The notes beneath the pieces were generated by a model. The model was not told the DNA's origin and did no database searches. It worked only from the letters and a program-made list of their open reading frames with translations. DNA of 64,000 nucleotides from Strix aluco (taxonomy: Eukaryota > Chordata > Aves > Strigiformes > Strigidae): NCBI RefSeq assembly GCF_031877795.1, contig NW_027436638.1, forward strand, positions 62,001 through 126,000, in the 5' to 3' direction. A program made the translations under genes and the position numbers. Positions 14,571 through 23,454 of this stretch are shown piece after piece. The stretch's first letter is position 1; each line of letters opens with the position of its first letter.

Positions 14571-15905
14571 CAGTGGTGGCCATGTCACTATGGGGGCCAT
14601 GTCACAGTGGGCAGCAGGTCAGTGGTGGCCATGTCACTGTGGGGGCCATGTCACAGCGGTCAGCGGGTCAGTGGTGGCCATGTCACTGTGAGGTCATGTC
14701 ACAGTGGGCAGCAGATCAGTTGTGGCCATGTCACAATGAGCAACAGTCTTCTGGTGGCCATGTCACTGTGGTGGCCAGTCACAGTGGGCAGCAGGTCAGT
14801 GGTGGCCACGTCACTGTGGGGCCATTACACAGTGGGCAACATGTCAGTAGTGATCATGTTACTGTATGGGACATGTCACAGTGGGGAGCACGACAGTGGT
14901 GGCCATGTCACTGTGAGGTCATGTCACAGTGTGCAGCAGGTCAGTGGTGGCCATGTCACAGTGAGCAACAGGCCACTGGTTGCCATGTCACTGTGGGGGC
15001 TATGTCACAGTGGGCAGCAGGTCAGTGGTGGCCATGTCACTATGGGGTCCATGTCACAGTGGGCAGCAGGTCAGTGGTGGCCATGTCACTATGGGGTCCA
15101 TGTCACAGTGTGCAGCAGGTCAGTGGTGGCCGTGTCACAGTGAGCAACAGGCCACTGGTTGCCATGTCACTGTGGGGGCTATGTCACAGTGGGCAGCAGG
15201 TCAGTGGTGGCCATGTCACTGTGGGGGCCATGTCACAGTGGTCAGCGCGTCAGTGGTGGCCATGTCACTGTGGGGGCCATGTCACAGCGGTCAGCGGGTC
15301 AGTGGTGGCCATGTCACTGTGAGGTCATGTCACAGTGGGCAGCAGATCAGTTGTGGCCATGTCACAACGAGCAACAGTCCACTGGTGGCCATGTCACTGT
15401 GGTGACCAGTCACAGTGGGCAGCAGGTCAGTGGTGGCCACGTCACTGTGGGGCCATGTGACAGTGGGCAACATGTCAGTAGTGATCATGTTACTGTATGG
15501 GACATGTCACAGTGGGGAGCAGTACAGTGGTGACCATGTCACTGTGAGGTCATGTCACAGTGTGCAGCAGGTCAGTGGTGGCCATGTCACAGTGAGCAAC
15601 AGGCCACTGGTTGCCATGTCACTGTGGGGGCTATGTCACAGTGGGCAGCGGGTCAGTGGTGGCCATGTCAATATGGGGCCATGTCACAGTGGGCAGCAGG
15701 TCAGTCGTGGCCATGTCACTATGGGGGCCATGTCACAGTGGGCAGCAGGTCAGTGGTGGCCATGTCACTGTGGGGGCCATGTCACAGTGGTCAGCGGGTC
15801 AGTTGTTGCCACGTCACTGTGGGGCCATGTGACAGTGGGCAGCATGTCAGTAGTGATCATGTTACTGTATTGGACTTGTCACAGTGGGGAGCAGGTCAGT
15901 GGTGG
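13904..15905 (+). repeat. Higher-order repeat 2002 bp, copy 1
   Basis: The unit recurs immediately to the right at an exact offset of 2002 bp: 13921 matches 15923, 14205 matches 16207, 14980 matches 16982 and 15611 matches 17613. By eye it is almost identical over its whole length, so it is among the most recent amplifications in the window. It overlaps the end of the 1776-bp repeat. Confidence 0.85.
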
Positions 15906-17907
15906 CCATGTCACTGTGAGGTCATTTCACAGTGGGCAGCAGATCAGTTTTGGCCATGTCACAATGAGCAACAGTCCACTGGTGGCGATGTCACTGTGGT
16001 GGCCAGTCACAGTGGGCAGCAATCAGTGGTGGCCACGTCACTGTGGGGCCATTACACAGTGGGCAACATGTGAGTAGTGATCATGTTACTGTATGGGACA
16101 TGTCACAGTGGGGAGCACGACAGTGGTGGCCATGTCACTGTGAGGTCATGTCACAGTGTGCAGCAGGTCAGTGGTGGCCATGTCACAGTGAGCAACAGGC
16201 CACTGGTTGCCATGTCACTGTGCGGGCTATGTCACAGTGGGCAGCAGGTCAGTTGTGGCCATGTCACTATGGGGGCCATGTCACAGTGGTCAGCGGGTCA
16301 GTGGTGGCCATGTCACTGTGGGGGCCATGTCAGAGTGGTCAGAGGGTCAGTGGTGGCCATGTCACTGTGAGGTCATGTCACAGTGGGCAGCAGATCAGTT
16401 GTGGCCATGTCACAATGAGCAACAGTCCACTGGTGGCCATGTCACTGTGGTGGCCAGTCACAGTGTGCAGCAGGTCAGAGGCGGCCACGTCACTGTGGGG
16501 CCATGTGACAGTGGGCAGCATGTCAGTAGTGATCATGTTACTGTATGGGACATGTCACAGTGGGGAGCAGGACAGTGGTGGCCATGTCACTATGGGGGCC
16601 ATGTCACAGTGGGCAGCAGGTCAGTGGTGGCCATGTCACTGTGGGGGCCATGTCACAGCGGTCAGCGGGTCAGTGGTGGCCATGTCACTGTGAGGTCATG
16701 TCACAGTGGGCAGCAGATCAGTTGTGGCCATGTCACAATGAGCAACAGTCTTCTGGTGGCCATGTCACTGTGGTGGCCAGTCACAGTGGGCAGCAGGTCA
16801 GTGGTGGCCACGTCACTGTGGGGCCATTACACAGTGGGCAACATGTCAGTAGTGATCATGTTACTGTATGGGACATGTCACAGTGGGGAGCACGACAGTG
16901 GTGGCCATGTCACTGTGAGGTCATGTCACAGTGTGCAGCAGGTCAGTGGTGGCCATGTCACAGTGAGCAACAGGCCACTGGTTGCCATGTCACTGTGGGG
17001 GCTATGTCACAGTGGGCAGCAGGTCAGTGGTGGCCATGTCACTATGGGGTCCATGTCACAGTGGGCAGCAGGTCAGTGGTGGCCATGTCACTATGGGGTC
17101 CATGTCACAGTGTGCAGCAGGTCAGTGGTGGCCGTGTCACAGTGAGCAACAGGCCACTGGTTGCCATGTCACTGTGGGGGCTATGTCACAGTGGGCAGCA
17201 GGTCAGTGGTGGCCATGTCACTGTGGGGGCCATGTCACAGTGGTCAGCGCGTCAGTGGTGGCCATGTCACTGTGGGGGCCATGTCACAGCGGTCAGCGGG
17301 TCAGTGGTGGCCATGTCACTGTGAGGTCATGTCACAGTGGGCAGCAGATCAGTTGTGGCCATGTCACAACGAGCAACAGTCCACTGGTGGCCATGTCACT
17401 GTGGTGACCAGTCACAGTGGGCAGCAGGTCAGTGGTGGCCACGTCACTGTGGGACCATGTGACAGTGGGCAACATGTCAGTAGTGATCATGTTACTGTAT
17501 GGGACATGTCACAGTGGGGAGCAGTACAGTGGTGACCATGTCACTGTGAGGTCATGTCACAGTGTGCAGCAGGTCAGTGGTGGCCATGTCACAGTGAGCA
17601 ACAGGCCACTGGTTGCCATGTCACTGTGGGGGCTATGTCACAGTGGGCAGCGGGTCAGTGGTGGCCATGTCAATATGGGGCCATGTCACAGTGGGCAGCA
17701 GGTCAGTCGTGGCCATGTCACTATGGGGGCCATGTCACAGTGGGCAGCAGGTCAGTGGTGGCCATGTCACTGTGGGGGCCATGTCACAGTGGTCAGCGGG
17801 TCAGTTGTTGCCACGTCACTGTGGGGCCATGTGACAGTGGGCAGCATGTCAGTAGTGATCATGTTACTGTATTGGACTTGTCACAGTGGGGAGCAGGTCA
17901 GTGGTGG
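15906..17907 (+). repeat. Higher-order repeat 2002 bp, copy 2
   Basis: Near-identical tandem copy of 13904-15905. One substitution found by eye is gggaccatgtgac near 17453 against ggggccatgtgac near 15451. The match ends near 17926, where copy 1 continues with catttcac and this copy with catgtcac. Confidence 0.85.
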
Positions 17908-20900
17908 CCATGTCACTGTGAGGTCATGTCACAGTGTGCAGCAGGTCAGTGGTGGCCATGTCACAGTGAGCAACAGGCGCCTGGTTGCCATGTCACTGTG
18001 GCGGCAATGTCACAGTGGGCAGCAGGTCAGTTGTGGCCATGTCACTGTGGGGGCCATGTTATAGTGGACAGCAGGTCAGTGGTGGCCATGTCACTGTGGG
18101 GGCCATGTCACAGTGGTCAGCGGGTCAGTGGTGGCCATGTCACTGTGGGGGCCAGGTCAGAGTGGTCAGAGGGTCAGTGGTGGCCATGTCACTGTGAGGT
18201 CATTTCACAGTGGGCAGCAGATCAGTTGTGGCCATGTCACAATGAGCAACAGTCCACTGGTGGCCATGTCACTGTGGTGGCCAGTCACAGTGGGCAGCAG
18301 GTCAGTTGTGGCCACGTCACTGTGGGGCCATGTGACAGTGGGCAGCATGTCAGTAGTGATCATGTTAGTGTATGGGACATGTCACAGTGGGGAGCAGGAC
18401 AGTGGTGGCCATGTCACTGTGAGGTCATTTCACAGTGTGCAGCAGATCAGTGGTGGCCATGTCACAGTGAGCAACAGGCCACTGGTTGCCAGGTCACTGT
18501 GGGGGACATGTCACAGTGGGCAGCAGGTCAGTTGTGGCCATGTCACTATGGGGGCCATGTCACAGTGGTCAGCAGGTCAGTGTTGGCCATGTCACTATGG
18601 GGGCCATGTCACAGTGGGCAGCATGTCAGTGGTGGCCATGTCACTGTGGGGGCCATGTCACAGTGGTCATCGGGTCAGTTGTTGCCACGTCACTGTGGGG
18701 CCATGTGACAGTGGGCAGCATGTCAGTAGTGATCATGTTACTGTATGGGACATGTCACAGTGGGCAGCAGGTCAGTGGTGGCCATGTAACTATGGGGTCC
18801 ATGTCACAGTGGTCAGCGGGTCAGTGGTGGCCATGTCACTGTGGGGGCTATGTCAGAGTGGTCAACGGGTCAGTGGTGGCCATGTCACTATGGGGGCCAT
18901 GTTACAGTGGTCAGCGTATCAGTGGTGGCCATGTCACTGTGAGGTCATTTCACAGTGTGCAGCAGGTCAGTGGTGGCCATGTCACTGTGGGGGCCATGTC
19001 ACAGTGGTCAGTGGGTCCGTGGTGGCCATGTCACTGTGAGGGCCATGTCAGAGTGGTCAGAGGGTCAGTGGTGGCCATGTCACTGTGAGGTCATGTTACA
19101 GTGGGCAGCAGATCAGTTGTGGCCATGTCACAATGAGCAACAGTCCACTGGTGGCCATGTCACTGTGGTGGCCAGTCACAGTGGGCAGCAGGTCAGTGGT
19201 GGCCACGTCACTGTGCGGCCATGTGACAGTGGGCAGCATGTCAGTAGTGATCATGTTACTGTATGGGACATGTCAGAGTGGGGAGCAGGACAGTCGTGGC
19301 CATGTCACTGTGAGGTCATGTCACAGTGTGCAGCAGTTCAGTGGTGGCCATGTCACAGTGAGAAACAGGCCACTGGTTGCCATGTCACTGTGGGGGCTAT
19401 GTCACAGTGGGCAGCAGGTCATTTGTGGCCATGTCACTGTGAGGTCATTTCACAGTGGGCAGCAGGTCAGTGGTGGCCATGTCACAGTGAGAAAAAGGCC
19501 ACTCGTTGCCATGTCACTGTGGCGGCAATGTCACAGTGGGCAGCAGGTCAGTTGTGGCCATGTCACTGTGGGGGCCATGTCACAGTGGTAAGCGAGTCAG
19601 TGGTGGCCATGTCACTGTGGGGGCCATGTTACAGTGCTCAGCGGGTCAGTGGTGGCCATGTCACTGTGAGGTCATGTCACAGTGGACAGCAGATCAGTTG
19701 TGGCCATGTCACAATGAGCAACAGTCCACTGGTGGCCATGTCACTGTGGTGACCAGTCACAGTGGGCAGCAGGTCAGTGGTGGCCATGTCACTGTGAGGT
19801 CATGTCACAGTGTGCAGCAGTTCAGTGGTGGCCATGTCACAGTGAGCAACAGGCCACTGGTTGCCATGTCACTGTGGGGGCTATGTCACAGTGGGCAGCA
19901 GGTCAGTTGTGGCCATGTCACTATGGGGGCCATGTCACAGAGGTCAGCAGGTCAGTGGTGGCCATGTCACTGTGGGGGCCATGTCACAGTGGTCAGCGGG
20001 TCAGTGGTGGCCATGTCACTGTGGGGGCTATGTCAAAGTGGTCAGAGTGTCAGTGGTAGTCATGTTACTGTGAGGTCATGTCACAGTGGGCAGCAGATCA
20101 GTTGTGGCCATGTCACAATGAGCAACAGGCCACTGGTGGTCATGTGACTGTGGTGGCCAGTCACAGTGGGCAGCAGGTCAGTGGTGGCCACGTCACTGTG
20201 GGGCCATGTGACAGTGGGCAGCATGTCAGTAGTGATCATGTTACTGTATGGGACATGTCACAGTGGGGAGCAGGTCAGTGGTGGCCATGTCACTGTGGGG
20301 GCTATGTCAGAGTGGTCAACGGGTCAGTGGTGGCCATGTCACTATGGGGGCCATGTTACAGTGGTCAGCGGATCAGTGGTGGCCATGTCACTGTGAGGTC
20401 ATTTCACAGTGGGCAGCAGGTCAGTGGTGGCCATGTCACAGTGAGCAACAGGCCACTGGTTGCCATGTCACTGTGGGGGCTATGTCACAGTGGGCAGCAG
20501 GTCAGTTTTGGCCATGTCACTATGGGGGCCATGTCACAGTGGGCAGCAGGTCAGTGGTGGCCATGTCACTATGGGGGCCATGTCACAGTGGGCAGCAGGT
20601 CAGTGCTGGCCATGTCACTATGGGGGCCATGTCACAGTGGGCAGCAGGTCAGTAGTGGCCACGTCACTGTGGGGCCATGTCACAGTGAGTAACAGGCCAC
20701 TGGTTGCCATGTCACTGTGGGGGCTATGTCACAGTGGGCAGCAGGTCAGTGGTGGCCATGTCACTATGGGGGCCATGTGTGAGAGACGAGAAACCAGGCC
20801 TGTGAGAAACTAAGAAAAACAGCCTGAGAAAGCAAAAGTTGAGGCTGATCAAAGAAATGCCTCAAACACTCGCAAGACAAAACTCTGAGTCACAGCTTGC

Positions 20901-21210
20901 ATTCTGTGGAGGTCGAAGCTGATAAGGCTGCCCGAATAACACAAGATGGGACTGGAGGAGGGAGCCCTGTGAAGACAGGACGGCTCTGCTCTGGTGCACC
21001 TGGCCAAAACTTCAAGGGCCATCTGTCCGGTGAATGACCTTTGCTTCATTATCCACGAAATGCATATTAAAGTTAACACCCCTCAATATGCTAACGAGGG
21101 CTAACATGATCATGCTAATTACATCATCCCATGAAACACCTCACCCCTCCCCGTACATGGGATACGTAGGTATGGGGGTCGACCTAGGGGATGGACCCAA
21201 GGAAAGTGGG

Positions 21211-21216
21211 TATAAA
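21211..21216 (+). promoter_or_regulatory. TATA box, provirus 1 5' LTR
   Basis: TATAAA sits in the LTR 8 bp upstream of a G-run element (G7-T-G8). The spacing to the AATAAA at 21503 fits a U3/R/U5 layout. The 3' LTR has the same box at 28047-28052. Confidence 0.75.
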
Positions 21217-21223
21217 TCAAGAA

Positions 21224-21242
21224 GGGGGGGTGGGGGGGGTGG
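21224..21242 (+). other. G-rich run at the predicted LTR start site
   Basis: Seven G, one T, eight G, one T and two G lie 13-31 bp after the TATA box start. The run fits a G-quadruplex pattern and covers the expected transcription start. The same run is at 28060-28078 in the 3' LTR. Formation of a quadruplex is inferred, not shown. Confidence 0.6.
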
Positions 21243-21502
21243 TGCGCCCCGAGGAGAGAGAGTGCAGTGAAGCGAAGAAGACGGATGCCAGCGAAAAAGA
21301 CGGATGTCTCCTGTGCCTCCCGGAACCCTTGGCGGCGGGATCAGCGCAGAAACCCAGACCGGTGATCTGTGTTTCCCCATTCCCTCTATCTCCCTCTTTT
21401 CCCTTTCCTATTAAGCAATGCAAGGCATATTATATTGCTTGCCACAACTTGCTATATACTTAGCCAACTATCGTGTGTTCAGTTAGTACATTGTGAGTAG
21501 TT

Positions 21503-21508
21503 AATAAA
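21503..21508 (+). terminator. Polyadenylation signal, provirus 1 5' LTR
   Basis: AATAAA in the context gttaataaatg, 88 bp before the LTR end. The functional copy for genomic transcripts would be the equivalent one in the 3' LTR at 28339-28344. Confidence 0.7.
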
Positions 21509-21602
21509 TGTTTAGACTTGGAGACTTGTTGTCCGCTCCATTGGGGATTTGCGAATCTGAGTCACTTGTCCCCCTCGTCTGAGCGGGACGTGACATTAAA
21601 AT

Positions 21603-21620
21603 TGGCGTAGTCGGCAGGAT
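21603..21620 (+). other. Primer binding site, serine tRNA
   Basis: TGGCGTAGTCGGCAGGAT is an 18-base match to the complement of the 3' end of a tRNA-Ser (AGA/TGA type), CCA included. It starts 7 bases after the LTR end, farther than the usual 0-5. A second identical copy follows the 3' LTR at 28439-28456. tRNA identity is from knowledge of conserved eukaryotic tRNA-Ser ends. Confidence 0.8.
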
Positions 21621-21654
21621 CCCCTTCGGTGTCGGAAAGTCTTATGAGATACTG

Positions 21655-21687
21655 GTTCTCTATCCGACCAACTCGGACAGGGAGAAC
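21655..21687 (+). ncRNA. Leader hairpin 1
   Basis: An RNA stem is predicted from two paired blocks: GTTCTC (21655-21660) with GAGAAC (21682-21687), and TCCGA (21663-21667) with TCGGA (21673-21677). An internal TA/CAGG bulge separates the blocks, and a five-base loop closes the hairpin. Its position between primer site and gag fits a packaging or dimerisation element. That function is inferred. Confidence 0.6.
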
Positions 21688-21737
21688 TGGGAATTGGCCC
21701 CTCAGCTATACGCTGGGAAAGGGTCGGAGGGATACCG

Positions 21738-21766
21738 ATTCTCTATCCGATAAGGACAGGGAGAAT
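21738..21766 (+). ncRNA. Leader hairpin 2, covarying with hairpin 1
   Basis: The architecture matches hairpin 1: ATTCTC (21738-21743) pairs with GAGAAT (21761-21766), and TCC (21746-21748) pairs with GGA (21754-21756). The internal bulge is the same TA/CAGG and the loop is again five bases. The closing G-C pair of hairpin 1 is A-T here, a compensatory change between two diverged tandem copies of a ~70-bp leader block. Confidence 0.6.
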
Positions 21767-21819
21767 TGGGAAGTGACCTCTCAGCTCTAAGCCAGGAGAG
21801 GTTCGAGCAGTGGCAAGCC

Positions 21820-23454
21820 ATGACTGGCCAGGAAATGTCGGTGCTTGACTGCTCCCCTATTTTTGAGAAACTGAAGGAGTATAAGGCTTGTCCTCCTCAT
21901 TTAGTAGAGGTTTGGGCCCACGATAATTGGCATAATCCAGAAGCAGTGGCAAGCTATATCAGTGCACTTGCGGGGGTGCAAGGGTCGCGACCAGGTAAAG
22001 GAAAAGCTGTAGTGTGCGCTGTATTAGGGGCAGCACTGACTGCAGCCCAAAAAGATAAACATGTTAAGAAACAATTAGAAGGGGAAATGATCAAATCCTT
22101 ACAAGATCTGGTAAAAGCTCTCCAGGATCAATTGGTTGAGGAACGTAAAGTTACTGAACAAAAAGCTAAACTCTGGCAAGAGCAAACTGAAGTTCTGAAA
22201 AGCCAATTAGCTGATGAGCGTAACACCTCTCAGCGATTTCACATGGCTCTGTTAGATGCCTTGGACCGAGAAAAAATCTCACGGTCCGAAAAAGAGAGGA
22301 ATGAACAAGAAACCTGCAACCGGACAGATTTCGGCTCTGTTCCAGATAGTGAACAGGGAGTTACGAGTCTGGCAAAAGCAGCAGCCAGACCCTTGTATCC
22401 AACAAAGGATTTAGAGATAAGCCGAGAAATTTTTTACCCCGAAAATGAGGGGGCAAATTTAAGACCATTAATTAAAACGGAGACCACCGAGGGTCAGGGT
22501 GGAAGAGCTCCGCAGGTCACCATTCGAACTACACCATATCCAGCGACTGAGCTTGCAAAAATTCAGGAGAAATATACCAGACTAGCTCAGGAAACTGAGA
22601 CTGAATCCGTGTGGAGGGTATCTTTGACTGGTGGCGACCGAATTTTGTTATCAGAAGATGAGGCCCAGGGATACTGGGGGCCAGGGGTTTTCTTAGCTAC
22701 TGATGACCAGAGAGAGCCGTGGTCATTAACTCAACGAGCTGCTTATTGGGCTGGGGGTCTGGACCCCTTGGAAAGGGGGGATCCAGTATGTATTGAGACC
22801 CCAACCGTAAATCATTTGACTGAAAGTCTGCAGAAGGCTGCTTGTCTCCAATTAATGCATGACAGGCGTTTGGTTCCGCAGCAGCCTTCCCCAATGCTAT
22901 TAATTGCTAACCCTGATCAAATGACTCCCCTGATTCGGGGTTTGCCGGACTCTTTGAAATCACATGCAGTACAATTACAAGATCGTTTGCGGAATGCATT
23001 AGCCCCGCGAGGGGGGAGACGGGCGGGGGGAGAAGCCATGACCTGGGGAGAGATAGCTCAGGACTTAATAAATTATGGCCGGAGAATGGGCCTTACCAGG
23101 GGAACGGGTAAACCTAAGCCCTCGGTACGCAGAGTGGAACAGCAGGAAAATCCGCCTCCTTCCCCTCCGCAAGTTTTAAGAGCAAAGAGAAACCTCTTGT
23201 GGACTGAGGGAATTAGACAGGGGATTCCCCGAGAGTTAATGGATGGTATGCGTACTACAGTTTTAGAAAAGCTCATTCGAGCCTGGAAAGACAAAAGAAA
23301 GCTGCCCCCCCCAACCGAGCGGACCTTTCGAGAAAAGGGAGGGACAGAGCTGGAAACTAACGAGATGGTGGTAATTGCTTCTCAAACACCAACTGCCCCT
23401 GAAGAAGACTTGATTGATTTAGGGTCGGGAAACTGGATGCGCCATCCCCAGTAA
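21820..23454 (+). CDS. Provirus 1 Gag polyprotein
   Basis: An intact 544-codon frame from the first ATG (21820) to TAA (23452-23454). It encodes the virion structural polyprotein. Roughly residues 80-170 are a long charged, heptad-like coiled coil rich in K, E, Q and L. The middle (about 265-400) looks like a capsid domain with aromatic motifs (YWGPG, YWAGGLDP). Residues ~465-500 include a GIPRELMDG segment that resembles ERV-L-type Gag. No CCHC zinc knuckle is present. The frame is also open upstream to 21754, where a TTG at 21766 would give Met-Gly with Ser at position 6, a myristoylation-like context; the ATG itself is not followed by Gly. Pol follows in the -1 frame with a 37-base overlap. 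Gag identity is by position and general features; residue limits are approximate. Confidence 0.8.
   Translation: MTGQEMSVLDCSPIFEKLKEYKACPPHLVEVWAHDNWHNPEAVASYISALAGVQGSRPGKGKAVVCAVLGAALTAAQKDKHVKKQLEGEMIKSLQDLVKALQDQLVEERKVTEQKAKLWQEQTEVLKSQLADERNTSQRFHMALLDALDREKISRSEKERNEQETCNRTDFGSVPDSEQGVTSLAKAAARPLYPTKDLEISREIFYPENEGANLRPLIKTETTEGQGGRAPQVTIRTTPYPATELAKIQEKYTRLAQETETESVWRVSLTGGDRILLSEDEAQGYWGPGVFLATDDQREPWSLTQRAAYWAGGLDPLERGDPVCIETPTVNHLTESLQKAACLQLMHDRRLVPQQPSPMLLIANPDQMTPLIRGLPDSLKSHAVQLQDRLRNALAPRGGRRAGGEAMTWGEIAQDLINYGRRMGLTRGTGKPKPSVRRVEQQENPPPSPPQVLRAKRNLLWTEGIRQGIPRELMDGMRTTVLEKLIRAWKDKRKLPPPTERTFREKGGTELETNEMVVIASQTPTAPEEDLIDLGSGNWMRHPQ

Larger units (their letters stand above)
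1..20777 (+). repeat. 49-bp satellite array, forward block 1
   Basis: The stretch is an uninterrupted tandem array that continues off the left edge of the window. The monomer is about 49 bp: module A (~17 bp, core CATGTCACTGTGGGG) followed by module B (~32 bp, core CATGTCACAGTGGGCAGCAG, then gtcagtggtgg). Common variants are B-type modules with cagtgagcaacaggccactgg, A-type modules ending ctgtgaggt, and modules with agtggtcagcgggtc. A subfamily marker containing gtagtgatcatgttactg recurs from about 3950 to 20250. No host gene is seen. Long plus-strand open frames exist in all three frames because the monomer has few stops and is not a multiple of three, so they are not annotated as genes. Confidence 0.95.
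20778..21595 (+). repeat. Provirus 1 5' LTR
   Basis: An 818-bp repeat starting TGTGAGAG and ending GACGTGACA, with the canonical TG...CA ends. It is repeated at 27615-28431. TATAAA lies at 21211-21216 and AATAAA at 21503-21508, which implies a start near 21240 and an R region of roughly 285 bp. Differences from the 3' copy: actctgag against actatgag, cagcttgc against caggttgc, and gctgcccg against gctgccg. Confidence 0.95.

Noticed and set aside
1..20777. Functional V(D)J recombination signals
   Set aside because: The CACAGTG heptamer is abundant, but no ACAAAAACC-like nonamer lies 12 or 23 bp away in the monomer.
1..20777. p53-type half-sites around CATG (ggccatgtca)
   Set aside because: Two of the flanking positions violate the RRRCWWGYYY pattern in the consensus monomer.
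1..20777. G-quadruplexes in the satellite
   Set aside because: Only one long G run per 49-bp unit, too far apart for a usual quadruplex.
20773..20777. Target-site duplication for provirus 1
   Set aside because: The bases before the 5' LTR (ccatg) are not repeated after 28431 or after 28628; the right end is rearranged.
21034..21463. Short open frames inside the LTRs of provirus 1 (also at 27870-28299)
   Set aside because: They lie across TATA, R and U5 signals on both strands, differ in phase, and show no recognisable domain.
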